A DNA stretch of 64,000 nucleotides. Origin: Bacillus niameyensis. Its GTDB lineage: Bacteria; Bacillota; Bacilli; Bacillales; Bacillaceae_C. Below, in pieces: positions 9,114-18,098 of this stretch (positions are counted from its first letter, which is position 1; each line of letters begins with the position of its first letter). The translations under genes were made by a program, and so were the position numbers. Location of the stretch: the NCBI RefSeq assembly GCF_001375535.1, contig NZ_LN831197.1, positions 1,721,824-1,785,823 on the forward strand. Direction: 5' to 3'. Below the pieces are notes generated by a model, which saw only the letters and a program-made list of their open reading frames with translations, was not told where the DNA came from and did not search any database.

Positions 9114-9177
9114 TATATATTGAATTCTATTTACTTCTCGAGTTAAAACCTTAGCAATTTCCACAGCTTCTTCCCTA
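9114..9177 (-). pseudogene. Fossil fragment of a family-1 binding protein
   Basis: Minus-strand translation reads EEAVEIAKVLTREVNRIQY, which aligns with EEVVELAKDLTREVNGVQY in the intact binding protein at 10442-11782. Only about 20 codons are recognisable and no frame extends on either side. It shows a third copy of this protein family once stood between the two orphan genes. Confidence 0.65.
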
Positions 9178-9285
9178 GCAAGAACGACTAATAACAATAG
9201 TATTAGAAAAATAAATAATTTTTTAACTTTTTTTAGAATTTCCCTTATTATTTATTGATTATTTTCTATTTAACGCTTCGTCAAC

Positions 9286-10260
9286 TTATATTTTTTCTTC
9301 CCATTCAATCTCCCAAAAAACAATCCTTTCCCTATTCCAAGTATACGTTATGTAAGTCTTTCTTCCCTCCGATACAATAGCAGGGTACGAGTACTCACCA
9401 TCATTCATCTCTAAAGAAATTTTCCCTTTCCAATTGTCACCATTATCCGCTGAATAACTTAAAATTAATGGTGTTCTCGGTCCCCAATTTATTGGGACTG
9501 GATTGTAGACCAAAACTAGAGAAGAATTATCCATCTGAGTTAAATCAATGCCACTGTTATTGTTTGGTAATGCGGTTCGATACGCTATATTCCAAGTCTC
9601 TCCTCCGTCTTCCGAATCACTTCTAAAAATGGCTCCCTCACTACTACGTATAAGCATATGAACTTTATTTGGGTCTGATTCCCATAGGCTAGGTTGAATG
9701 AAACCTTCTCCTTTTATTTCGGAAAGATCAACATCAATTAATTTAGACCTTTCCCAAGTTTTTCCTTGGTCCCTAGAAATATCAACAAATACCGCCCATT
9801 GATCTTTTTCAAGTGACGCTGGTGCCAACCAATTTCCATTTTGCAGGATAATGGGTTTATTTCTAACTGGTCCTCTTCCTCCAATATCGCCGATTACTAA
9901 TTCTTTTGGTTTTGACCATGTCACTCCATTATCCTCTGATTCTATTACCCGAGTATACCAATTGGGGATTGTATGACCTACCTTATAGTAGAGATACAAA
10001 ATGTTATTATTCCCTTTAAATAAAACTGGATTCCAGTGTGGAAGTCCTTTTTCTCCACAAATTCGATATGGAGTTGACCACTTTCCATCGCTTTTTCGTG
10101 CACACCATATATCAACATCTGGTGCACCTTCTTCAGTTCCAGCAAACCATGCTGCCAAGAATTCATCATTTAGTAGATTTATAATTGTAGAAGCGTGACA
10201 GCTCTTAAAAGGCCGATCATCCCCAAAAATATATTCTTTTTGCATTTTGATAATATCCAA
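9286..10260 (-). CDS. BNR-repeat sialidase-like glycosidase
   Basis: A 324-residue six-bladed propeller candidate of the exo-alpha-sialidase/BNR superfamily. Four Asp-box motifs are visible: SEDNGVTW, SRDQGKTW, SEDGGETW and SADNGDNW. An N-terminal HASTIINL segment and ARKSDGKWSTPYRI are typical of sialidase-like proteins of polysaccharide loci. No signal peptide is seen. The TTG at 10260 is taken as start because GGGGGTGG lies just upstream; an ATG five codons later is an alternative. True sialic acid specificity is not shown, and many such proteins act on other acidic or methylated sugars. Confidence 0.75.
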   Translation of the reverse strand: MDIIKMQKEYIFGDDRPFKSCHASTIINLLNDEFLAAWFAGTEEGAPDVDIWCARKSDGKWSTPYRICGEKGLPHWNPVLFKGNNNILYLYYKVGHTIPNWYTRVIESEDNGVTWSKPKELVIGDIGGRGPVRNKPIILQNGNWLAPASLEKDQWAVFVDISRDQGKTWERSKLIDVDLSEIKGEGFIQPSLWESDPNKVHMLIRSSEGAIFRSDSEDGGETWNIAYRTALPNNNSGIDLTQMDNSSLVLVYNPVPINWGPRTPLILSYSADNGDNWKGKISLEMNDGEYSYPAIVSEGRKTYITYTWNRERIVFWEIEWEEKI

Positions 10261-10280
10261 ATTTCCACCCCCAATAGTAG

Positions 10281-10314
10281 AAAGCCCATACAGTGGGGGC
10301 TTTTATCCCCCACT
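10281..10314 (-). terminator. GC-rich hairpin between binding protein and sialidase-like gene
   Basis: GTGGGGG/CCCCCAC forms a strong stem, and AAAGCCC can alternatively pair with GGGCTTT. The two stems overlap and are mutually exclusive. It is probably the terminator of the binding protein gene 10442-11782 and would limit read-through into the sialidase-like gene. Confidence 0.6.
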
Positions 10315-10441
10315 AGTTTGTTTAGGAACAAAGGGCTAATTAACTACAGCTTGTTGCACTGCCTTTGCATCCTGTTTCGTACAGGATTGAACCGCTCGGA
10401 CATTTGACTTTCAGTTCTCCCACTCAAATTCTCGTTTTCCC

Positions 10442-11782
10442 TTACTCACTTTCCATTTGAGAACGTACATTTTCTTCTGCTTCTTCTTGAAGAATACGTA
10501 AATATTCATTTAACTCTTTCCCTGAGTTAACATAGTTGATACCAGCCATCGTTATGACTCCGTCACCATATTTTGAACGCTTAGGTGCTCCAGTTGCATA
10601 TCCATGTATAAAAAGAGATGCTAGATTCTTATCATTGAATTGGGGGTTATCCGCATTATACACATCATTGATTTCCTGACTTTTTAATGGTGAAGCTACC
10701 CCTTCCTTCGATTTGATGATTTGCACTTCATCAGATAGTAAATAATCGATAATTTCTAAAGCGATTTCTTTATTTTCACTTGGTGCTGTGATGGCATGAC
10801 CTCTTCCACGAGGTTGTGGACCGATACCTTCATATCCTTCCCAAACAGGGTATGTCACAATATCAATATTATCTTTTTCTAACCATCCAAAGTTTGTACC
10901 AATAGCGGTCATAGCAACATTTTCTTTGTCAAATTCTGCGCCCCAATTGTGAAGAAGGTCCCCTGGGTTTTCTTCAGGATAATTTCCTGGGATAGATGTT
11001 ACTTCTCCGATTAGACCTAAATATCTTCTATAGGCCTCGGATTGAGTAATCAAAACGTCATTTGTTTCTGGATCTATTGAATTCTGACTAAATTGAGTGT
11101 AAGCATCATATGGTGTATCAAGGTCTAATCCTCGATATTGAACCCCATTCACTTCACGAGTTAAATCTTTAGCAAGTTCGACAACTTCCTCCCAAGTCAT
11201 CCCATCTGTTGGATACTCAGCGCCTAGAATATCAAAGACATCTTTATTGTAATGCAAAGAATAAGTTGGGCGAGTCATTGGGAATACAACAAGGCGACCT
11301 TCTTGATCTGGATCTTGATTCCTTGCAAATTCAATAAAAGAAGGTTCGAAACGCTCTAGATCAAAGCTAGTTTGTTCAATAAGATTACTAATATCATAAT
11401 CTAATTCGTATGTAGCTAAATGGCTTGTATGAGTAATAGCACCCATTGTAACAATATCAGGCGTTTTTCCTTTTGCAATTAACTCTTCCAATGTTTCTGG
11501 ATGATCCGTTCCAGCATCATATACTTCCACTTTCACATACGGAAATTTTTCTTCAATAAATCGACCAACATCCGCTTGATATTGCTCCTCATTACCCTGA
11601 TAAGCCCATATTAGATTAACTTCTTCCGGCTCTTTTTTTTGTTCCTGTTCTTCTTTCCCATTATTATTTTCCTCTTTTTCAGGAGTGTCAGATGGTTCAG
11701 ACGAACTACTACAAGCCGCAATGATAGATAAAGTGAACACAGCTATTATCAATAACATCAACAACTTAATATTCTTTTTCAT
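10442..11782 (-). CDS. Orphan family-1 sugar-binding lipoprotein
   Basis: Family-1 extracellular solute-binding protein of 446 residues with lipobox IIAAC (Cys at 24), then an acidic, Lys-rich linker typical of Bacillus lipoproteins. MTWEEVVELAKDLTREV and GRGHAITAPSENKEIALE are conserved family segments. GGAGGA precedes the ATG. No permease or ATPase is adjacent. A cre site (11840-11853) and a LacI-type operator (11919-11932) lie between it and the divergent lacI-like gene, so both could control it. The ligand is unknown; the sialidase-like gene follows downstream. Confidence 0.88.
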   Translation of the reverse strand: MKKNIKLLMLLIIAVFTLSIIAACSSSSEPSDTPEKEENNNGKEEQEQKKEPEEVNLIWAYQGNEEQYQADVGRFIEEKFPYVKVEVYDAGTDHPETLEELIAKGKTPDIVTMGAITHTSHLATYELDYDISNLIEQTSFDLERFEPSFIEFARNQDPDQEGRLVVFPMTRPTYSLHYNKDVFDILGAEYPTDGMTWEEVVELAKDLTREVNGVQYRGLDLDTPYDAYTQFSQNSIDPETNDVLITQSEAYRRYLGLIGEVTSIPGNYPEENPGDLLHNWGAEFDKENVAMTAIGTNFGWLEKDNIDIVTYPVWEGYEGIGPQPRGRGHAITAPSENKEIALEIIDYLLSDEVQIIKSKEGVASPLKSQEINDVYNADNPQFNDKNLASLFIHGYATGAPKRSKYGDGVITMAGINYVNSGKELNEYLRILQEEAEENVRSQMESE

Positions 11783-11839
11783 TCTAAAAATCCTCCTAAC
11801 AACTTAAGATATATTTTCCAAATTATGTTCGTGAATAAT

Positions 11840-11853
11840 TGAAAGCGATAACA
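11840..11853 (+). promoter_or_regulatory. cre site (CcpA)
   Basis: TGAAAGCGATAACA matches the cre consensus TGWAANCGNTNWCA at every defined position. It lies 58 bases upstream of the orphan binding protein start. Confidence 0.65.
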
Positions 11854-11918
11854 TTAATAAGTTTAATAGTTTGAGAAACAATCAATCATAACACGGGTAT
11901 CGTAATTAGGAATTTTTA

Positions 11919-11932
11919 TGTTACCGATAATA
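11919..11932. promoter_or_regulatory. LacI-family operator, site 4
   Basis: TGTTACCGATAATA fits TGTTAYCGRTAACA with one mismatch. It sits in the divergent region between the binding protein gene and the LacI-type gene, a common place for autoregulation. Confidence 0.6.
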
Positions 11933-12168
11933 TGAATTTAACAAATTTAACCAATTGTGTCAATGCACACTTTTTCGAATAGTATTTCTAGTTTGTTTTC
12001 TACCGAGTATTCCATTTTAATAATTAGAAATTTTCTTTATTACTAAGTATAATAATGAAATACTCCATACTTTCTCGTATAATAGAAAAATACAGTTTCA
12101 TTCTGAACGTAACAGTTAATGTTTTAATGATATTGTTGTTTGCAACAGTTAAGAGGAGGTTAGAAAAA

Positions 12169-13191
12169 ATGGTTACAATTTACGATATCGCCAAGAAGGC
12201 TAATGTCTCCGCCATGACTGTATCACGAGTCATTAATAATGCGGGGAACATCAGTCCGAAAACTCGAAAAAAAGTTGAGGCTATCATTGAAGAGCTCGGG
12301 TATATTCCCAATAGCTCTGCAAGAAGCTTAACTTCTAAAAAAACAAATATATTATCTTTAATGGTTACAGATATCGCCAATCCCTTTTTTACGAATATTG
12401 CTAGGGGAGCAGAAGATAAGGCTATGCAGATGGGTTATCAATTAATGCTCTGTAATAGTGATGAGAATGTTGAAAAGGAATCGAAATATATAGATATGTT
12501 AATATCGGCGGGAACAGATGGTGTGCTTGTTGCCCCTGCCAATGACTTATCTAAGAAAAATTTGCAAAAACTAACAAAGTATCGAATTCCCTATGTATTA
12601 GTCGATCGATATATAAAAGAACTTGAATGTGATCAAGTGTTAAGTGACAACGAAACAACGACCCGAAAATTATTAGAACATTTAATTCGACAGGGACATG
12701 AAAGAATCGCGATCATTAACGGACCGTTAGATATTGCTACTGCCAAGGAACGCCATCAAGCATACTACGATACACTGACTTTGCATGAACTGCCCGTTAA
12801 TGAGAATTGGATTCACCAAAGTCACTTTTTTCGGGACAGTGATGTGACAAATACAATCAAAAAGATGCTTGAATTACCTAAAGAGGAACAACCTACAGCC
12901 ATCTTTGCTACTAGTAATTTTATCGGTATTAATACTGTTAAAGCACTAAAAGCAAATAATGTAAAAGTTCCAGAGGATATTGCTGTTGTATGTTACGACG
13001 AAGTACCGAATTATTCAGAAACGGAACCTTTTTTAACTACTGCTGAACAGCCATCTTATAATTTTGGCTATTTAGGAGCACAATTATTGATTGAGCGAAT
13101 TGAAAAGACCGCGCCTGAGACACCAAGAAAAATTGTACTTCCATCCGAAATTCATATTAGGAAATCCTCTACTTTTAACAGAAAAAAATAG
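12169..13191 (+). CDS. LacI-family transcriptional regulator
   Basis: DNA-binding repressor of 340 residues from the ATG at 12169, chosen because AGAGGAGG lies upstream and the protein then starts with the canonical MVTIYDIAKKANVSAMTVS helix-turn-helix. A longer in-frame start at 12055 would fall right beside a TATAAT-like -10 and adds a hydrophobic, non-LacI extension. The C-terminal part is a periplasmic-binding-like sugar sensor (IANPFFTNIARGAED ... VCYDEVPNYSETEPFLTT). It stands alone, divergent from the binding protein gene and convergent with the amidohydrolase. Four palindromes TGTTAYCGRTAACA at other promoters are its likely operators; the pattern resembles operators of E. coli GntR. 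Confidence 0.92.
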   Translation: MVTIYDIAKKANVSAMTVSRVINNAGNISPKTRKKVEAIIEELGYIPNSSARSLTSKKTNILSLMVTDIANPFFTNIARGAEDKAMQMGYQLMLCNSDENVEKESKYIDMLISAGTDGVLVAPANDLSKKNLQKLTKYRIPYVLVDRYIKELECDQVLSDNETTTRKLLEHLIRQGHERIAIINGPLDIATAKERHQAYYDTLTLHELPVNENWIHQSHFFRDSDVTNTIKKMLELPKEEQPTAIFATSNFIGINTVKALKANNVKVPEDIAVVCYDEVPNYSETEPFLTTAEQPSYNFGYLGAQLLIERIEKTAPETPRKIVLPSEIHIRKSSTFNRKK

Positions 13192-13204
13192 GATATACGT
13201 AAAA

Positions 13205-13246
13205 AGGAATCAAAAAGTCATGTACTTGATGACGTTTTTGATTCCT
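13205..13246. terminator. Bidirectional terminator
   Basis: AGGAATCAAAAA and TTTTTGATTCCT form a stem between the convergent lacI-type and amidohydrolase genes. Confidence 0.85.
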
Positions 13247-13252
13247 CTCTTT

Positions 13253-14083
13253 TTATAGTTTATAAAACTTTTTAGCATTTCCTCCAAAAAGGAGTTCTTT
13301 CTCTTGATCTGTAATATTAGCAGGTATGTTTTTTTGCAGAATTTCCATTACCTCATCATACGAAGCTGCTAGTAGGCATACTGGCCAATCACTACCGAAC
13401 ATTACACGTTTAGGCCCAAAGCAATTGAATATATTTTCAATATAAGGCCTAAAATCTTCCAAATTCCACGTTTGATGATCAGCCTCGGTTACTAATCCCG
13501 AAAGCTTACACATAACCGAATCGAATTGAGATATTTTCTCCATTCCTTTAGCCCATTCATCCCATTGGCGGTCTTTAATATTTGGTTTCGCACAATGGTC
13601 GATAACCGCTCGTAAAGTTGGAAATTCTTCTAGTAATTCCACAATATGGGGTAAGTGTTTTGGATATATTAATATATCAATAGGAAAATCGTGATCAATT
13701 AAAATTTGAATACTTCTTTTTACTTCTGGTCGCAATATCCAGCGGTCATCAGCTAATCCTTGTAGCATTGGCCGAATCCCAACGAGTTTAGGATGTTTGC
13801 TATAGTTAGCAAATTCCTCTAAAAAACGCTCATTATCCATGTCAAACCAACCAACTACCCCACCAATAAAATCATTTTTTTCAGTTAGTTCAAGTAAAAA
13901 ATCAGTTTCTTCTATATTTGGTGCAGCCTGAACTAAAACAGTTTTATCAATTTTATGCTCTTTTAAATGGTTTCTTAAATTTTCAGGAAGAAAATTACGA
14001 TAAATCGCTTTCAAATCAGATGTTGGCCAATGTGTAAATTCATTCCCTAAATCCCAAAAGTGCTGATGTGCATCAATTCTCAT
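13253..14083 (-). CDS. L-fuconolactonase-like amidohydrolase
   Basis: Metal-dependent hydrolase of the amidohydrolase 2 / COG3618 family, whose known members open L-fucono-1,5-lactone and related sugar lactones. From the ATG at 14083 (GGAGTG six bases upstream) the protein has 276 residues and begins MRIDAHQHFWDLG with the HxH metal motif. A later His lies in AVIDHCAKP and the catalytic Asp in MFGSDWPVC. Cytoplasmic. It stands downstream of an LplABC operon terminator and convergent with the lacI-type gene. Next to two fucosidases, L-fucono- or L-galactono-lactone is the likely substrate, though rhamnonolactone cannot be excluded. Confidence 0.85.
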   Translation of the reverse strand: MRIDAHQHFWDLGNEFTHWPTSDLKAIYRNFLPENLRNHLKEHKIDKTVLVQAAPNIEETDFLLELTEKNDFIGGVVGWFDMDNERFLEEFANYSKHPKLVGIRPMLQGLADDRWILRPEVKRSIQILIDHDFPIDILIYPKHLPHIVELLEEFPTLRAVIDHCAKPNIKDRQWDEWAKGMEKISQFDSVMCKLSGLVTEADHQTWNLEDFRPYIENIFNCFGPKRVMFGSDWPVCLLAASYDEVMEILQKNIPANITDQEKELLFGGNAKKFYKL

Positions 14084-14177
14084 ACTATCACTCCATTTAA
14101 TTAGAATTCTATTTTGAATTATATCCATCTTTCCAAGATTAGGTAAGTGTGAAGTCTTGACAGCCCTTTTTCAAATA

Positions 14178-14220
14178 AAAATACAACCACCGTTGACCCT
14201 TTCTCGGTGGTTGTATTTTT
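14178..14220 (-). terminator. Terminator of second LplABC operon
   Basis: ATACAACCACCG/CGGTGGTTGTAT with a U-tract on the minus strand, directly after the stop codon of the binding protein gene. Confidence 0.9.
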
Positions 14221-14230
14221 TATTTATTCG

Positions 14231-15808
14231 TTATTCTTTTTCTGCGAAGCGATCGTAAGCTGTTTGGTATACTTCAACGATTTTTTCAATACCAATATCT
14301 TCTGCCGTTTTCACGTATTTATCCCAGTTGTCAAATGATTCTGCGCCTGTGATAAATTTAGCTTCCATTTGTTCCGCATATGCAACAATATCAGCGTTGA
14401 TACCAGCAATTTGATCAAGTTCTTCAGGAGTCAAGAACAATTGTGGCAATGCAACTTCACCATTTGCAACGATTTTTTCTTGAGTTTCTGTATCTCTGAA
14501 GTTTTCATAATCGCTGTAGAAGCTCTTAGCATATTCTTCGTGAGACCAAGTCGGAACTGGAATTCCGTATGCTGGAGTCATCGTACCACGTTTATCTTCT
14601 CCACCTTCGTTCATCTTTCTCTTTGTTTTAGAATCATCGGTGAAATTCCATACATCACCTTCATCTAAACCGTGTAAGAATGCATTTCCTTCTTCAGAGT
14701 AAGAATAATCGATCCAACGCATTGTTGCTTCAGGATATTTATTCGTATTCGAGATAGCAAATTGGTTAATACTTTGGCCAGGGCTAATTGGAATAACTGG
14801 CTTGTCTACATTTGGTCCTGTAACAGGTTGCATCATAGGATGTTTAGTGCTTTCTTCTTCACCTAAGAACATTCCAGGTCCCCAGTTTGCAAATACCCCT
14901 ACTTTATTCGCTTTACCTTTAGCACCTTTTTGCTCACCAGTTTGAGAGAATGCTTCATGATCGAATAGATCTTCTTCCCAAAGTTTATTCATAAATTGAA
15001 GGTATTCTTTAAATTCTGGTTGAATAGCACCATATTTAATTGTTCCATCATATTCTGCTTGTGCAATCGATTTAAGACCGAAGAAGCCCATAAACCATTG
15101 ATTAATATCCCACATCTCTGTCGCAGTTAATGGAATTTCATCTGCTTCTCCATTGCCATTTGGATCTTCTGTTTTAATTCTTTTCAACAAATCGTATAGT
15201 TCATCTGTCGTTTTTGGTAATTCAGTTACACCTAAAGCTTCTAGGAAATGACCATTGTACCATACCGGATGAATATTCCAAGGCAGGTTACGATCTAGAG
15301 AAGGCAAAGTATAGATATGCCCATCAAGTGCCGTGATAGTTTTCTTAACATCTGGATATTCTTCAAACATTTTTTGGATATTTGGAGCATATTGCTCAAT
15401 CAAATCATCTAAAGGTATGATTTGGCCTGATTGACTATATTTTGTTACATCACTGTTTGTTAATGCAGCGCCATAGAAAACATCAGGAAGTTCATTACTT
15501 GCAAACAATAAGTTCTTTTGAGTTTCTAAACTATCGTTTGGAGGAGTATTAAACTTAAACTTAACGTTAGTTTTTTCCTCCATTACTTGGAAGAATTTCA
15601 TTTCTTCCCATTTAGCTACACCTACGTTCGGCCCAAACATTTCAAGTTCAATTTTTTCATCTACAATCGGAAATCCCTCTTTGTTTACTTTAGCTGCGGA
15701 TTCTCCATCTTTACCAGCTGATTCATTGCTTTTATCTTTTGATCCACATGCTGCTAAAAAGCCGACTAGCAACAAGATAATCGCAAAGATTGATAAACCT
15801 TTCTTCAT
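14231..15808 (-). CDS. LplA-type oligosaccharide-binding lipoprotein
   Basis: Binding protein of 525 residues with lipobox FLAAC (Cys at 21). An EF-hand-like loop DPNGNGEADEIPL lies near residue 214 and ITALDGHIYTLPS near residue 165, as in the family. It is the last gene of the operon and is followed by a strong terminator. A clear ribosome binding site (AAGGGGGAT) precedes the ATG. The C-terminal part contains QLFLTPEELDQIAGINADI, matching the conserved helix of LplA-like proteins. The ligand is unknown, but the neighbouring amidohydrolase and upstream GH3, GH38 and GH29 genes suggest an oligosaccharide. Confidence 0.9.
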   Translation of the reverse strand: MKKGLSIFAIILLLVGFLAACGSKDKSNESAGKDGESAAKVNKEGFPIVDEKIELEMFGPNVGVAKWEEMKFFQVMEEKTNVKFKFNTPPNDSLETQKNLLFASNELPDVFYGAALTNSDVTKYSQSGQIIPLDDLIEQYAPNIQKMFEEYPDVKKTITALDGHIYTLPSLDRNLPWNIHPVWYNGHFLEALGVTELPKTTDELYDLLKRIKTEDPNGNGEADEIPLTATEMWDINQWFMGFFGLKSIAQAEYDGTIKYGAIQPEFKEYLQFMNKLWEEDLFDHEAFSQTGEQKGAKGKANKVGVFANWGPGMFLGEEESTKHPMMQPVTGPNVDKPVIPISPGQSINQFAISNTNKYPEATMRWIDYSYSEEGNAFLHGLDEGDVWNFTDDSKTKRKMNEGGEDKRGTMTPAYGIPVPTWSHEEYAKSFYSDYENFRDTETQEKIVANGEVALPQLFLTPEELDQIAGINADIVAYAEQMEAKFITGAESFDNWDKYVKTAEDIGIEKIVEVYQTAYDRFAEKE

Positions 15809-15910
15809 TGTGATCCCCCTTAATCTTTTATTAGTGTGAATAGCATTTAATTTCCTTATAAATCCAATAATCTACTAGTGTATCACCTCCTTTAAGTAGC
15901 AAATCCTAAA

Positions 15911-16804
15911 TTACCCTTTTACAGATCCAATCATGACACCTTTAACAAAGAAGCGTTGCATGAATGGATAAATCACAACAAGTGGTAATGTGGCAATGAT
16001 AATGACGGCATATTTGACCGTATCGGCAACAGTCGCCTGATGTTCCATTAATTCTGCTGTAGCAGAATTCATGGTCATCTCACCACTCATTTCTTGCAAA
16101 ACAAGGATTTGTCTAAGAACTAGTTGTAATGGATATAAATCTTGATCCTTCAAATAAATCATTGCCCCAAAATAACTATTCCAATGTCCAACCCCGTAAA
16201 ATAAACCCATTACCGCAATGATCGGAGCTGATAGTGGAACAACAATTTTAGTAAATAATGTAAAGTTACTTGCCCCATCTATTTTAGCTGATTCAGCTAA
16301 CTCTCCTGGAATAGATGTTTGGAAGAAAGTCCGACAAACAATAACGTTATAAACTGAAGCAGCGCCTGGAATAACTAAAGCCCAAATCGTGTTAATCATT
16401 CCTAAATTCTTAATCAATAAATAACTCGGAATTAATCCACCACTTATAAACATAGTGATAACCAAAATGGCCATCATAAATCCCCGACCAACTAAGTCTT
16501 TCCTCGATAATGCATAAGCTCCTGGAATAGTAACAAATAAGTTAATCGCTGTTCCTACTAAAGTATAAATAATCGTATTTTTATAGCCATTCCAGATGGA
16601 CTTATTCTCAAATACCATTTTATAACCTTCAATATTAAAACCTTTCGGCCATAACCACATTTCGCCGCTGTTCACAAATCTTGGATTACTGATGGATGCA
16701 CTTACAATAAAGATAATTGGGTATAAAACGATCAGTAATGCAATTGTTAGAAATATATAGTTGCAAACTTTAAAAATTTTATCTGAAAAAGTATCCTTAA
16801 TCAT
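15911..16804 (-). CDS. ABC sugar permease, LplC/YtcP type
   Basis: A 297-residue membrane protein with about six transmembrane segments. The EAA loop ELAESAKIDGASNF and the family C-terminus RFFVKGVMIGSVKG are present. AAAGGAGTG precedes the ATG. It is the second gene of the operon, 20 bases after the LplB-type permease. Confidence 0.9.
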   Translation of the reverse strand: MIKDTFSDKIFKVCNYIFLTIALLIVLYPIIFIVSASISNPRFVNSGEMWLWPKGFNIEGYKMVFENKSIWNGYKNTIIYTLVGTAINLFVTIPGAYALSRKDLVGRGFMMAILVITMFISGGLIPSYLLIKNLGMINTIWALVIPGAASVYNVIVCRTFFQTSIPGELAESAKIDGASNFTLFTKIVVPLSAPIIAVMGLFYGVGHWNSYFGAMIYLKDQDLYPLQLVLRQILVLQEMSGEMTMNSATAELMEHQATVADTVKYAVIIIATLPLVVIYPFMQRFFVKGVMIGSVKG

Positions 16805-16824
16805 TTAGAATCTACACTCCTTTC

Positions 16825-17826
16825 TTACCATAAGCTGGCTTCTGATTTCTTCCTTGCAATATAGTTGACTGTGATAAGCAAGACTGCATTGATTACTGCG
16901 TTAAATATATCGACCGCGGTACCAAAACTATATTGACCTTCTACAAGTCCGACCCTATACACAAAGGTAGAAATAACATCTGATGATTCCATATTCAAGG
17001 CGTTTTGTAACAATAAGATTTTTTCAAATCCTACTGATAAAAAGCTTCCCATATTTAAAATCAACAAGATTACGATTGTTGGTGTAATAGCTGGAATATT
17101 GATGTGCCAAATTCTTTGCCATCTTGAAGCACCATCCATGATAGCAGCTTCATGCAATTGAGGATCAACTCCGGCTAACGCAGCTAAATATATAATCGTA
17201 CCCCATCCTGCACTTTGCCAAATTCCAGACCAAACGTATACGCTTTTAAACCAGCCCGGTTCAGTCATAAAGGAGATTGGTTCAAATCCTAATGCTTGAA
17301 TAAAATAGTTAATAATCCCTGTCGAAGGTGTTAAGAATGTAATAATGATACCAGCCATAACAACGACTGAAATAAAATGAGGTGCATATGTTACAGTTTG
17401 TACTACTCTTTTAAAAATCCCGTCCTTTGCTTCATTAAGCGATAGAGCCAAAATGATTGGTATTGGGAATCCAGCTAAAAGGCTATATAAACTGATACCT
17501 ATCGTATTTTTAATCAAATCCCAAAAATAATAAGACTCAAAGAACCTGAGAAAATGTTTAAAGCCTACCCAATCGCTCCCTAGGATTCCATCTACTGGAT
17601 TAAAATCTTTAAAGGCAATTTGAATTCCATACATTGGAAAGTAAGCGAAAACAATAATGTACAGCATTAAAGGAAGTACTAAGAGATAAAGCTCCCAGTT
17701 TTGAACAATCATCTTTCTTCTAAGTTGTTTGCGTTTTCTTTTTATTTCTCGATCATCTAAGCGAAAGTCTGATTTGTAATCTTTCATTATAACTTGATTA
17801 TTCATCTCGTCTTTTACAGCGCTCAA
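16825..17826 (-). CDS. ABC sugar permease, LplB type
   Basis: First gene of the second importer operon. The TTG at 17826 is the likely start: AAGGAGG lies six bases upstream, giving 333 residues. A longer frame reaching 17961 would run across the promoter described at 17873-17910. Family motifs are AYFPMYGIQIAFKDFNP, GSDWVGFKH and the EAA loop QLHEAAIMDGASRW. A long Lys/Arg-rich N-terminal segment precedes the first membrane span. It forms a channel with the LplC-type partner, with the ATPase supplied in trans. Confidence 0.88.
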   Translation of the reverse strand: MSAVKDEMNNQVIMKDYKSDFRLDDREIKRKRKQLRRKMIVQNWELYLLVLPLMLYIIVFAYFPMYGIQIAFKDFNPVDGILGSDWVGFKHFLRFFESYYFWDLIKNTIGISLYSLLAGFPIPIILALSLNEAKDGIFKRVVQTVTYAPHFISVVVMAGIIITFLTPSTGIINYFIQALGFEPISFMTEPGWFKSVYVWSGIWQSAGWGTIIYLAALAGVDPQLHEAAIMDGASRWQRIWHINIPAITPTIVILLILNMGSFLSVGFEKILLLQNALNMESSDVISTFVYRVGLVEGQYSFGTAVDIFNAVINAVLLITVNYIARKKSEASLW

Positions 17827-17872
17827 TGATGCCCCCTCCTTCAGTTGTTTTTGTTTGTTTGTCCGTAAACAC

Positions 17873-17910
17873 ATCATAGTATTTTTTGTCGAATAGTGTA
17901 AATGTGTAAA
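17873..17910 (-). promoter_or_regulatory. Promoter with TTTACACATTTACA element
   Basis: On the minus strand TTTACACATTTACA is followed after 18 bases by the -10 hexamer TATGAT; the second TTTACA serves as -35. The same 14-base element with a 17-base spacer and identical -10 occurs upstream of the GH29/GH38 operon (25105-25141). Confidence 0.6.
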
Positions 17911-18042
17911 TTTTTCTAATAAGTAACCACTTACAAGCACTGTGTTTTCAATGAAAATCATATTTTACACATGTTTATCAAATACAACATATCCGTAAAG
18001 CCTTAAATTAAGGGGTTTCATAGAAAAATATATTTTGGAAAT

Positions 18043-18096
18043 AAAAAACTCTTCTTTCAGATAGCGCATATTTACCCTACCTAAAAGAAGAATTTA
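18043..18096 (-). terminator. Terminator of GH3 gene
   Basis: TTCTTCTTTTAGGTAG pairs with CTATCTGAAAGAAGA on the minus strand and is followed by a T-run, just after the GH3 stop codon. Confidence 0.8.
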
Positions 18097-18098
18097 TT

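Noticed and set aside
10340-10423. 27-residue Cys-containing frame between binding protein and sialidase-like gene, considered as a peptide precursor
   Set aside because: It has no ribosome binding site, no leader pattern and no modification genes nearby; too short to support.
12055-12168. N-terminal extension of the LacI-type regulator
   Set aside because: The ATG at 12055 abuts a TATAAT-like -10, lacks a ribosome binding site and adds residues foreign to the family; the ATG at 12169 has AGAGGAGG and the canonical start.
17827-17961. Longer start for the LplB-type permease
   Set aside because: It would overlap the promoter at 17873-17910; the TTG at 17826 has an excellent ribosome binding site.
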